42,830 nt of DNA from Streptomyces sp. LUP30. Lineage in GTDB: Bacteria; Actinomycetota; Actinomycetes; Streptomycetales; Streptomycetaceae. Location of the stretch: the NCBI RefSeq assembly GCF_001746365.1, contig NZ_MJAJ01000069.1:1-42830 (forward strand), read 5' to 3'. A program made the translations under genes and the position numbers. A model generated the notes under the pieces. The model did not search any database, was not told the origin of the DNA, and was given only the letters and a program-made list of their open reading frames with translations. Below are positions 33,703-40,952 of this stretch, piece after piece (the first letter of the stretch is position 1; each line of letters begins with the position of its first letter).

Positions 33703-34839
33703 TTGAAGATCACCAGCGCGCGCCGCCGGACCAGCGGCGCGATCCTGGGCGCCTCGGTTCTGGCCCTCTCCGCGTTCTTCTCCGCCCCGGCCCACGCCGC
33801 GCCCGCCGCCTCCTGCGGTGTCCTCGCGCCGGGCGCGACGGCCACCGCGCAGGCCGCCGTGTCCGCGGCCTGTTCCCAGATCGGCGTCTGGTACAGCTGG
33901 GGCGGCGGCCACGGCGCCACGCCGGGCGCCACCTACGGCTACTACGACGGCTCGGACCCCGACAGCGCGCACGACAACGAGCGCAAGGGCTTCGACTGCT
34001 CCGGTCTGATGCGCTACGCGTACTACCAGGCGACCGGCAAGGACCTGCTCAACGGCACGGCCGACGACCAGTTCCACAGCTCGCAGGCCGTCGCCCGCTT
34101 CTCCGCCGCCCAGGGGACCGCGCCGCTGCTGCCCGGCGACCTGATGTTCTGGGGAACCGGTCACGTCCACCACGTCGCCATGTACCTGGGCGGCGGGCAG
34201 ATGGTCGAGGCGTACGAGTCGGGCACGCACATCCGGGTCGCGCCGGTCCGCACCGGCGGCGACTACGCCGGCGCGATCCGGATCAACGGGTCCGGCACCC
34301 CGACCCCGCCGCCCGCCGACGGCGGCACGACCTTCGAGACCTGGGGGACGGGGGTGCGCACCCACTCCACGCCGAGCGTGCGCTCCTCGGTCGTGGACAC
34401 CTTCGCCGGGCCGACCCAGGTGTCGGTGCAGTGCCAGGAGCACGCGGAGACCGTGTCCGCCGAGGGCTACACGAACGACATCTGGTCCAAGCTGGCCGAC
34501 GGCTCGTGGCTGACCAACATCTACATCAAGGGCCCGGCCGAGCTGCCCGGCATCCCGGACTGCGGCGGCAGCAGCACTCCGCCGCCGACCGGTGGCAGCA
34601 AGGCGCACCAGACGTGGGGCACGGGCGTGCGCACCCACAGCGAGCCGAACGTCAACGCCGCGGTCGTCGACTACTTCGCGCAGCCGACCGCGATCAACGT
34701 GGTGTGCCAGGCGCACGCCCAGGAGGTGACCGCGGAGGGCTACACCAACGACGCCTGGTCGAAGCTGACCGACGGTTCCTGGCTGACGAACATCTACATC
34801 AAGGGCCCGGCCTGGCTCTCCGACGTCCCCACCTGCTGA
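33703..34839 (+). CDS. Secreted NlpC/P60 peptidase with two SH3-like repeats
   Basis: The 378-residue protein has a signal peptide (residues 1-32, ending AHA), an NlpC/P60 cysteine peptidase domain (about 45-200) with the catalytic Cys in GFDCSGLMRYAYYQATGK and His in HVHHVAMYLGGG, then two tandem SH3-type wall-binding repeats (about 210-288 and 305-378). The repeats are close copies: GTGVRTHS, EGYTND(I/A)WSKL and DGSWLTNIYIKGPA recur. Pro-rich linkers separate the domains. Such enzymes cleave peptidoglycan stem peptides outside the cell. The start codon is TTG (33703), with GGAAG seven bases upstream; no ATG or GTG would include the signal peptide. A terminator separates it from the ECF sigma gene. 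Confidence 0.93.
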   Translation: MKITSARRRTSGAILGASVLALSAFFSAPAHAAPAASCGVLAPGATATAQAAVSAACSQIGVWYSWGGGHGATPGATYGYYDGSDPDSAHDNERKGFDCSGLMRYAYYQATGKDLLNGTADDQFHSSQAVARFSAAQGTAPLLPGDLMFWGTGHVHHVAMYLGGGQMVEAYESGTHIRVAPVRTGGDYAGAIRINGSGTPTPPPADGGTTFETWGTGVRTHSTPSVRSSVVDTFAGPTQVSVQCQEHAETVSAEGYTNDIWSKLADGSWLTNIYIKGPAELPGIPDCGGSSTPPPTGGSKAHQTWGTGVRTHSEPNVNAAVVDYFAQPTAINVVCQAHAQEVTAEGYTNDAWSKLTDGSWLTNIYIKGPAWLSDVPTC

Positions 34840-35179
34840 GGCCGTTCCCTCGGCGGCGCCCGGAGCGGTGGCCGGGCACGACACGCCGCCGTCTCCGCGC
34901 GCCTGCGGGTCTTCTCGGGACTCCCGGGCGCGCGGAAGGAGCCGGGAATCGCTGAAGGAACGCGGGAACGCGGGAACGCGGGAAGAACGTCGGAGGAACC
35001 GTGCCGTCGGACGCCCGGAGGCCGTGCCGGGGCAGGTCGTGGGTCGGAAGGCCGCAGGGCCGATCGGCTCGGACTCGGCGCGCCTCGGTCGTTCTGACGG
35101 GCGCTGGTGAAGGATCGCGGGGGCGGCGGCCCGGGAGTGGCTCCGCCCGGTACCGCCCCACCGCGTGAAGAGGTCCGCC
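34840..35179. other. 340-base gap with tandem octamer
   Basis: No gene is supported. GGAACGCG is repeated three times in tandem at 34957-34980, with a fourth partial copy. The rest is unremarkable high-GC sequence before the small ORF at 35180. Confidence 0.5.
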
Positions 35180-35317
35180 ATGGCACTGTCCGACACCCCG
35201 CCGTTCGACGACCCGCCGTTCGACGACCCCCTGCACGGCGATCCGCCGTCGGCGGCCCTCGCGGGGCGGTCCTCCGGACACGTCAGGACCGGCGGCGGAC
35301 CCCGGACCGCCCCATGA
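35180..35317 (+). CDS. Small ORF overlapping a methyltransferase gene
   Basis: This 45-codon frame starts at ATG 35180 with GAAGAGG six bases upstream, a better ribosome site than that of the gene after it. The stop TGA (35315-35317) overlaps the methyltransferase ATG in an ATGA junction, the classical sign of translational coupling. The peptide begins MALSDTPPFDDPPFDDPLHG, with the unit PPFDD repeated, and continues with a basic Gly/Arg-rich half (about residues 29-44). It has no signal peptide. It may be a coupling leader peptide or a precursor peptide modified by the enzyme; conservation would decide. Confidence 0.5.
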   Translation: MALSDTPPFDDPPFDDPLHGDPPSAALAGRSSGHVRTGGGPRTAP

Positions 35318-36138
35318 CCGCCGCCCGGCGCGGGGAAGGGGCCGGCGACGGCCGTTACGGCGAGGCCGTCTTCCGGCCGGAGCAGGCGGGCGAGGGCGAG
35401 CGCATCGACTTCGGCGCGCTCGCCTACGACGACATCACCATGGCGCGGCTGCGGGCGCTCGGGGTCGGCCCGGGCTGGCACTGCCTCGACGTGGGCGCCG
35501 GCACCGGCACCGTCTCCCGGCGGCTGCTGGAGGAGGCCGGCGTGGCGAGCGTGCTCGCCGTGGACCGCGACACGCGCTTCCTGGACGCCCGGCCGACACC
35601 CGGGCTCGACGTGCTGGAGGCCGACATCACCGACCCGGAGGCCGTGCCGGGCCGGTTCTCGCTCGTCCACGCCCGATTCGTGCTGATGCATCTGCCCGCT
35701 CGCGACCGCCTGCTCGGCACGCTGGCCGAACTCGTCGCGCCCGGCGGCCTGTTGGTGCTCAGCGACGCGGTCGACCTCACGAGCGACCTGACGCCCGCCA
35801 CGCCCTGCAGCACAGCGATGCGGGCGATGTGGCAGGGGCTGAGGGCCACCATCGGCACCGATGTCTCCTGGGTGCCGTCGTACCCGTGGCTGCTGCGCGG
35901 CGCGGGGCTCGTCCCGGTCGCCGCCGAGATCCATGTGCCGCCGCTGACGCCGGGCAGTCCCCTCAGCCGCTTCTGGGCGGACACCTGGGAGCGCAGCCGG
36001 GCGGCGATGCTCGCGACCGGGCTGGTCGACGACGCGGGCGTGGACGCCGCGATCCGCTACCTGGCCTCCGACGACTGCACCGCGCTGTCGGCCGGCATGC
36101 TCACCGCCTGGGGACGCAAACCCGGGGAGAGCCCGTGA
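35314..36138 (+). CDS. Class I SAM-dependent methyltransferase
   Basis: The 274-residue protein has SAM-binding motif I CLDVGAGTGTVSRRLL near residue 54, motif II acidic DRDTRFLDA near 80, and VHARFVLMHLPARDRLL with VAPGGLLVLSDAVD for motifs III/post-III (near 125-150). Overall pattern fits the UbiE/Methyltransf_25 group of small-molecule methyltransferases. The N-terminal 35 residues (RYGEAVFRPEQAGEGERIDF) are typical of secondary-metabolite members. ATG 35314 has no spaced ribosome site of its own, because it overlaps the stop of the small ORF before it; its translation thus seems to depend on that ORF. Substrate unknown. Confidence 0.9.
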   Translation: MTAARRGEGAGDGRYGEAVFRPEQAGEGERIDFGALAYDDITMARLRALGVGPGWHCLDVGAGTGTVSRRLLEEAGVASVLAVDRDTRFLDARPTPGLDVLEADITDPEAVPGRFSLVHARFVLMHLPARDRLLGTLAELVAPGGLLVLSDAVDLTSDLTPATPCSTAMRAMWQGLRATIGTDVSWVPSYPWLLRGAGLVPVAAEIHVPPLTPGSPLSRFWADTWERSRAAMLATGLVDDAGVDAAIRYLASDDCTALSAGMLTAWGRKPGESP

Positions 36139-36387
36139 GGACCGGCCGTGGCGCTGTACCGCGCCGGCCCGCCCTGTGCGCCGTCATCGCGACCGCAGGC
36201 AGGCCCTGGGCCGCTCAGCGCTACCCGCCGCAGCGCACGGCGAGCGCCTTCGGACGGGCGAGTTCGCGCCGCGCCGTCGGCGGGTGAGCGGGGCCGGGCG
36301 CCATCCCGGCTCGGGCGGCGAGGGCTCATCGGTCGGCGGCCGGACCGGGGGCAGGGCCGGCGGCTGCGCGCGGGGCGTGCACGTCGT

Positions 36388-37590
36388 TCAGGCGTCGGCT
36401 CCGGCGTTCGCGAGGCGGTCACCGCGGTCGGGGCCGTGCCAGTCCAGGCAGAGCACGGTGGCGTCGTCTCTCACATGGCCGTGGCAGGCCAGGGTGACCT
36501 CCTGGACCAGGGCGCGCACCACCTCACGCGGGTGCTCGGACGCCGTGTCGCGCAGGAGGGCGGCCAGGTCGACCGCTTCCGCCTGACGTTCCTGCATGCC
36601 GTCGGTGTAGAGCAGGAGACGGTCGCCGGGGCGCAGGTCGACGTCCTGCATCAGGTACGGGCCCTGGCCGACGACGCCGAAGGGCAGGTTCACGGTCAGG
36701 CGCAGTTCCTCGACCGTGCCGTCGCGCAGCCGCAGCGGCCAGGGGTGGCCTGCGTTGACGAGCTGCGCGCCGGTGCCGTCCAGAGGTATGCGCAGCAGCT
36801 GCCCGGTGGCGAAGGTCCGCCGGCCGTGGTCGAGGAGCGCCTGATGGGTCTGGCGGGCCTGTTCGGCCAGGTCCGCCCCGGCGCGCCGGGCCCCGCGCGA
36901 GGCGTTCACCAGCAGGGTGGCCATCAGCGAGGCGTCGACGTCGTGGCCCATGGCGTCCGTGATGGACAGGTGGAGGGCCTCCTGGTCGAGGGAGTAGTCG
37001 TAGGTGTCGCCGGCGATGTCGGAGGCCGGGACCAGAGCCCCGGCGAGGGCGAACTCGGCGGCCTCGCAGGAGGGGGCCGAGGGCAGCAGCTGACGCTGGA
37101 TCTCGGCGGCCAGGCTCACCGAGGTGGTGCGATTGCCCCAGTGGTAGAGGTCGGTGAATCTGCGGTCGGTGACGATGATGTACGCGAGCGCCTGCGCGAC
37201 CTCCTCCACCTGCTCCAGGACGTCCTCCGTGACCTCGGTGAGGAACAGTTCCAGGACGCCGATGGCGTCGCCGCGGTTCGTGACGGGGGCGAGCACCCGC
37301 TGCCCCTGGTCGCCCTGCGGCGCCTGCACCAGCTTCTGGGTGCGCAGGACGTCGTCGTAGACGCTGCTGCCTTCGAGGGGGACCCGACCGGTGCGGCGCC
37401 CGTCCTGCCCGGCCGTTCTGTCGCTGACCCGCAGCAGGCGCCGGCCGACGACGTCGAGGAAGAGGAACGACACGTAGCGCGCGCCGAACCGGTCGCGCAG
37501 GTTGCGCGCCACGACGTCGAGAGAGCCCACCGGCGCCGCGTCCTCCGCGGCGGCAAGCACCTCGGCGAGTCCGATTCGGTCACGTGTCAC
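36388..37590 (-). CDS. GAF-type sensor PP2C/SpoIIE phosphatase, second copy
   Basis: The 400-residue protein has the same layout as the one at 12782-13975: GAF-like sensor (about 20-150), the same linker AYIIVTDRRFTDLYHWGNRT, and a SpoIIE phosphatase domain with AGDTYDYSLD, ITDAMGHD, LLYTDGMQE and RDDATVLCLDW. All metal-ligand positions are kept; AGDTYDY has Ala for the first Gly. GTG 37590 follows GGAGG by five bases. Judged by eye the two are about 55-60% identical, highest in the phosphatase half, while the sensor halves differ, as expected if they detect different signals but act on related STAS partners. No STAS or kinase gene adjoins this copy. Confidence 0.92.
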   Translation of the reverse strand: MTRDRIGLAEVLAAAEDAAPVGSLDVVARNLRDRFGARYVSFLFLDVVGRRLLRVSDRTAGQDGRRTGRVPLEGSSVYDDVLRTQKLVQAPQGDQGQRVLAPVTNRGDAIGVLELFLTEVTEDVLEQVEEVAQALAYIIVTDRRFTDLYHWGNRTTSVSLAAEIQRQLLPSAPSCEAAEFALAGALVPASDIAGDTYDYSLDQEALHLSITDAMGHDVDASLMATLLVNASRGARRAGADLAEQARQTHQALLDHGRRTFATGQLLRIPLDGTGAQLVNAGHPWPLRLRDGTVEELRLTVNLPFGVVGQGPYLMQDVDLRPGDRLLLYTDGMQERQAEAVDLAALLRDTASEHPREVVRALVQEVTLACHGHVRDDATVLCLDWHGPDRGDRLANAGADA

Positions 37591-37708
37591 TTCCGCCTCC
37601 TGGGTCTTGGGCTCTCCGTCCCGCGGACACGCGTGCCCCACGTCCGCGACGGAGATGTTAAGGGCTCAACGACCGCAGGACGTGCGCGCTCCGTCCGGCG
37701 GCGGCGCC

Positions 37709-37745
37709 TTGATAGGCAAGCGAGCACTTGCCTATCATGGGCGCC
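37709..37745 (+). promoter_or_regulatory. Promoter and operator of the ArsR-VOC pair
   Basis: A perfect 10-bp inverted repeat GATAGGCAAG-N6-CTTGCCTATC (37711-37736) fills the space between a -35 TTGATA (37709-37714) and a -10 TATCAT (37733-37738), spacer 18. Transcription would start about 37745, one base before ATG 37746, so the mRNA is probably leaderless. The dyad is placed for autorepression by the ArsR protein. Confidence 0.65.
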
Positions 37746-38039
37746 ATGGCGGAGGACGTGTTCAGGGCGTTGGCCGACCCCACCCGTCGGCGCATCCTCG
37801 ACGAGCTGGTGGAGCGGGACGGCCAGACACTGTTCGAGATCTGCGCCCGGCTGGTGACCAGACACGGCCTCGGGCTGTCCCGCCAGGCGATCAGTCAGCA
37901 CCTGGCCGTCCTCGAAGCGGCGGGCCTGGTGGTCTCCCGGCGCGAGGGCCGCTACAAGTTCCACGATCTGAACACCGGACCCCTAGAGCGCATCGCGACC
38001 CGGTGGCTCAGGCCCGACCCACGGGAGAGCACCCCATGA
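37746..38039 (+). CDS. ArsR-family transcriptional regulator
   Basis: The 97-residue winged-helix protein begins MAEDVFRALADPTRRRILDEL, the standard ArsR opening, with the recognition helix in LSRQAISQHLAVLEAAGLV and the wing in SRREGRYKFHDL. No CxC metal motif is present, so it probably does not sense arsenic or cadmium; it belongs to the group that controls VOC or SRPBCC genes. The start at 37746 fits the promoter better than ATG 37737, which lies inside the -10 box. The last four bases overlap the next gene (ATGA), so the two are co-translated. Confidence 0.92.
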   Translation: MAEDVFRALADPTRRRILDELVERDGQTLFEICARLVTRHGLGLSRQAISQHLAVLEAAGLVVSRREGRYKFHDLNTGPLERIATRWLRPDPRESTP

Positions 38040-38422
38040 GGATCCACCTTTCCAGCGTCTTCGTCGACGACCAGGAGACGGCGCTGCGTTTCTACACGGA
38101 CGCGCTGGGCTTCGTGAAGAAGCACGACGTCCCCCTCGGCGAGCACCGGTGGCTGACCGTGGTGTCGCCGGAGGACCCCGACGGCACCGAGCTGCTGCTC
38201 GAACCCTCCGGCCATCCCGCGGTACGTCCGTACAAGACGGCACTGGTCGAGGACGGCATTCCCGCCACGTCCTTCGCCGTGGACGACGTACGGGCGGAGT
38301 TCGACCGGCTGCGCGGGCTCGGGGTGCGCTTCACCCAGGAGCCGCTGGAGATGGGCCCGGTCACCACCGCGGTTCTGGACGACACCTGCGGCAACCTGAT
38401 CCAGCTGGTGCAGAGCAAGTAG
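38036..38422 (+). CDS. VOC-family (glyoxalase-like) protein
   Basis: The 128-residue protein has the paired beta-alpha-beta-beta-beta units of the vicinal oxygen chelate superfamily: SSVFVDDQETALRFYTDALG at the start and VDDVRAEFDRLRGLGVRFTQEP in the second unit, ending DDTCGNLIQLVQ where the metal-binding Glu of true glyoxalases is replaced by Gln or Asn. His at the first metal position is also absent (SSVFVDD). This suggests a small-molecule binding rather than classic glyoxalase role. Start ATG overlaps the ArsR stop; GGGAG lies nine bases upstream. Confidence 0.9.
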   Translation: MRIHLSSVFVDDQETALRFYTDALGFVKKHDVPLGEHRWLTVVSPEDPDGTELLLEPSGHPAVRPYKTALVEDGIPATSFAVDDVRAEFDRLRGLGVRFTQEPLEMGPVTTAVLDDTCGNLIQLVQSK

Positions 38423-38508
38423 CCCTGCCACGCTCCCTGACGACCCGTCGCACGCCGTGCGGTCGCAGCCCGTTCGGGACCGTCGGGGCGGGCTGCCCCG
38501 GCCGACGC

Positions 38509-38541
38509 CCGCACGCGCCACGACGTCGGGTGCGCGTGCGG
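38509..38541. terminator. Hairpin between convergent VOC and SRPBCC genes
   Basis: A perfect 10-bp stem (38509-38518 with 38532-38541) with a 13-base loop lies between the two convergent genes. Confidence 0.5.
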
Positions 38542-38606
38542 CAGCCTGCCGCCGGAGGCCCGGGGCCCTGAGACCTGAAGGCCTGAGCCCTCGGCGCTCT
38601 CGCGGG

Positions 38607-39032
38607 TCAGGACGCCGCAGTCTTCTCGGCCAGTTTCTGGAACTCGCCGAGGTCGTAGTTGGCGAGGACCGAGTCGAGATGGGTGAGCGCGCCGAGATGC
38701 TCGACGAACCCCTTGGGGTCGTACTCGATCTGCACCGTCACACGGCTCGTGGTGTCGCTCAGCCGGTGAAAAGTGACCACGCCCGCGTGCTCGACGCCCT
38801 CCACGGTGCGCCAGGCGATGCGGTCCTGCGGGACGACCTCGGTCAGTTCGGCCACGAAGTTCTTGTCGGCGCCGGGCAGTTGCAGCTGCCAGGCGAAACG
38901 GCGGTCGTCCAGCCGTTCCACCAGACGTACGTGGCTCAGGAAGGACGGCCACCGTGTCACATCGCTCCACAGGCCCCAGGCGACGCTGACGGGGGCTTCG
39001 ACATCGACGGTCTCCACGAGGGACGCGGACAT
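38607..39032 (-). CDS. SRPBCC-family (START-like) protein
   Basis: The 141-residue protein has the START/polyketide cyclase fold pattern: first strand SLVETVDVEAPVSVAWGLWSD, then TRWPSFLSHVRLVERLDD, and the long C-terminal helix GALTHLDSVLANYDLGEFQKL. This family holds a hydrophobic ligand in a deep cavity; roles range from lipid transfer to cyclisation. ATG 39032 follows GGGAGAGG by eight bases; the frame is open further but enters the MerR gene region. It is probably co-transcribed with the MerR regulator 134 bases upstream. Confidence 0.9.
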   Translation of the reverse strand: MSASLVETVDVEAPVSVAWGLWSDVTRWPSFLSHVRLVERLDDRRFAWQLQLPGADKNFVAELTEVVPQDRIAWRTVEGVEHAGVVTFHRLSDTTSRVTVQIEYDPKGFVEHLGALTHLDSVLANYDLGEFQKLAEKTAAS

Positions 39033-39166
39033 GGGGTGCACCTCTCCCGGTCGGGTTCGGGGCCGGTCCCCGAAACTCGCAGTGCGGAGCGGATACCCGC
39101 GCCGACGCGGTGCACACGGTGGGACGAAGGCCCGTCGGGCGGCCGGGATCGGCGCCGTCCGACGGA

Positions 39167-39523
39167 TCAGGAGGAGGTGGCGGTCGAGGTCGTGGGATGC
39201 GGTGGGCCGTCCTGGGCGCGCAGCTGGTCGTTGATGCGCTGGGCCTCTTCGAGTTGGTCCTCGAGGATGACGATGCGGCAGGCCGCCTCGATCGGGGTGC
39301 CCTGGTCCACGAGTTCGCGGGCCCGGCCCGCGACGCGCAGTTGATAGCGGGAGTAGCGGCGATGGCCGCCTTCGGAGCGCAGGGGGGTGATCAGCCGGTG
39401 CTCGCCGAGGGCACGGAGGAAAGCGGGCGTGGTGCCGAGCATTTCGGCCGCCCGGCCCATGGTGTAGGCGGGATAGTCGTCGTCGTCGATGGGGGCGACG
39501 GATGGGGTACTGCGAGGGGGCAT
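39167..39523 (-). CDS. MerR-family transcriptional regulator
   Basis: The 118-residue protein has the MerR helix-turn-helix with wing YTMGRAAEMLGTTPAFLRAL, then EHRLITPLRSEGGHRRYSRYQL (about residues 20-62), followed by a coiled helix ILEDQLEEAQRINDQLRAQ that should form the dimer. It lacks the C-terminal effector domain and any metal-binding cysteines, resembling the HspR/BldC-like short group. ATG 39523 has AGAAGAGG three to four bases upstream. A 14-bp stem-loop lies 29 bases before the start. Confidence 0.88.
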   Translation of the reverse strand: MPPRSTPSVAPIDDDDYPAYTMGRAAEMLGTTPAFLRALGEHRLITPLRSEGGHRRYSRYQLRVAGRARELVDQGTPIEAACRIVILEDQLEEAQRINDQLRAQDGPPHPTTSTATSS

Positions 39524-39551
39524 AGACCTCTTCTTCCAAAAGACGCGTCGG

Positions 39552-39584
39552 GGGGCCCGGGCGCCATGCCGGCACCCGGGCCCC
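39552..39584 (-). promoter_or_regulatory. Leader stem-loop of the MerR gene
   Basis: A 14-bp stem (39552-39565 with 39571-39584) with one G-U pair on the minus-strand RNA and a 5-base loop lies 29 bases upstream of ATG 39523, in the probable leader. Confidence 0.45.
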
Positions 39585-40050
39585 GAGCCTTCAACACCAT
39601 CTGCCGGCTGACTGCGCCGGTATTTTGTTCCGCAGGGTGCACCCGGGAGGGTGCGGCTGCGGGGATCGCGGATGCGTGACCGGGGACCACCTTCCAATCC
39701 GGGGCCTGCGGTACCCGGGCGGACTGCTTCCTCGCCCGGGCGATCCTGATGGCGTGCGCTCCTTACCTTCGATCACTCGGTTTCACTGCTGGTTACACGG
39801 ATACTGCTCACGACCCGCATGGGCCGTGTCCTGCTGGTCCTGCATGCGCGGCGAGCTCGTGTCGGCCGCGCCTCTTCCTTCGACTTTCTGCGTACGCCAG
39901 AAACTCTAGCTCTGCAGTGAGCCCATGTCTACTCCCGCCACTACAGATTTTCTCCAGGACGATCACCCGGCCGCGACCCGGGCGCCACCCCGCCGAGGGC
40001 CGGCCGACGCCCCGCGAGAGCTCGGCCAACAGCCGCCGGAAACCTGGCCG
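39585..40050. other. Intergenic stretch with a SigB-like promoter candidate
   Basis: This 466-base region has lower GC than its surroundings from about 39740 to 39960. On the plus strand GTTT (39780-39783), 15 bases, and GGATAC (39799-39804) match a SigB-type promoter with one mismatch. A 33-codon frame (39819-39920) starts 15 bases further on but has no ribosome site, so I do not call it a gene. Confidence 0.35.
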
Positions 40051-40098
40051 TTGACAAGCGTGGCTAATGCGATTAGCTTTTGGCTAACAACATTAGCC
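40051..40098 (+). promoter_or_regulatory. Promoter with two operator palindromes before the hydrolase-TetR pair
   Basis: A consensus -35 TTGACA (40051-40056) is followed after 17 bases by TAGCTT (40074-40079) as -10. GCTAAT-GCG-ATTAGC (40063-40077) covers the spacer and -10, and GGCTAA-N5-TTAGCC (40082-40098) covers the start point. Both share the core (G)GCTAA. They are likely sites for the TetR protein encoded by the second gene of the unit. Confidence 0.7.
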
Positions 40099-40115
40099 GA
40101 ACATCTGGGGATGCC

Positions 40116-40952
40116 ATGACCGAGTACCTGGCCGTCGACGGCGGCACGATCGCTTACGAGGTGGCGGGGTCCGGGCCCCTGATCGTGCTCGCGCACGGCA
40201 TGGGCGACAGCCGCGCCGCCTACCGTGCCGTCGTTCCCCCGCTCGTCGCGGCGGGGTACCGGGTCGCCGCCGTCGACCTGCGCGGCTGCGGCGAGTCGAG
40301 CGTCGACTGGCCGGACTGGAGCCGCACCGCGATCGCCGGCGATCTGCTCGCCGTCGTACGCCATCTGGGCGGCCCGGCCGTCCTCGTCGGCCACTCCGTG
40401 TCCGGCGGCGCCGCCACCATCGCCGCGGCGCAGGACCCCTCCCTGATCACCGCCGTCGTCGAGTTGGCGCCCTTCACCCGCAAGCAGTCGCTGCGTCTCG
40501 GCGACCTCCGGGTGAAGCGATTCCGGCAGAGCCTGCTGCGACTGCTCGGCGCAGGCGTGTTCGGCAGCGTGCCGCTCTGGCGCTCGTATCTCGACATCGC
40601 CTACCCCGGTGCGAAGCCGTCCGACTGGGCCGAGCGGCTCGGCCTCTTCGAGTCCCGGCTGCGCGAGCCGGGCCGGATGAAGGCGATGCAGGGCATGGGC
40701 CGCAGCGCGCCCACCGACGCGGGCGCGCAGCTCGGCGCCGTCCGCTGCCCGGTCCTGGTCGTGATGGGCACGCTCGACCCCGACTGGGCCGACCCCCATG
40801 CCGAGGGCTCGGCGGTCGTCGAGGCCCTGCCGTCCGGCCTCGGCCGGCTCGAGATGATCGAGGGCGCGGGGCACTACCCGCACCACCAGCTCCCCGACCA
40901 GGTGGCTTCCCTGGTGCTCGCCTTCCTCCGATCGGACGCCCCTCGTGCCTAG
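40116..40952 (+). CDS. Alpha/beta hydrolase, TetR-linked
   Basis: The 278-residue protein has the alpha/beta-hydrolase elements LIVLAHGMGDSRAAYR (oxyanion loop, near residue 27), LRGCGESS, nucleophile elbow VGHSVSGG with Ser near residue 93, acid in VVMGTLDPDW (near 215), and catalytic His in EGAGHYPHHQLPDQV (near 253). This is the haloperoxidase/esterase branch. ATG 40116 has GGGGA four bases upstream. The TetR gene begins 8 bases before the stop. Because the promoter carries two palindromes, the enzyme probably removes or is induced by the ligand of that repressor. Confidence 0.92.
   Translation: MTEYLAVDGGTIAYEVAGSGPLIVLAHGMGDSRAAYRAVVPPLVAAGYRVAAVDLRGCGESSVDWPDWSRTAIAGDLLAVVRHLGGPAVLVGHSVSGGAATIAAAQDPSLITAVVELAPFTRKQSLRLGDLRVKRFRQSLLRLLGAGVFGSVPLWRSYLDIAYPGAKPSDWAERLGLFESRLREPGRMKAMQGMGRSAPTDAGAQLGAVRCPVLVVMGTLDPDWADPHAEGSAVVEALPSGLGRLEMIEGAGHYPHHQLPDQVASLVLAFLRSDAPRA

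Noticed and set aside
34957..34984. Tandem GGAACGCG repeats as a CRISPR or attachment site
   Set aside because: Three 8-bp units without spacers; simple slippage is enough to explain them.
32257..35934. A 1225-codon open frame on the minus strand across the dipeptidase, ECF, P60 and methyltransferase genes
   Set aside because: It is the mirror of four well-supported plus-strand genes; long antisense frames are common at this GC content, and the translation is low-complexity Arg/Gly/Val without domains.
39819..39920. A 33-codon ORF after a SigB-like promoter
   Set aside because: No ribosome site and no sign of coding; kept only as part of the promoter finding.
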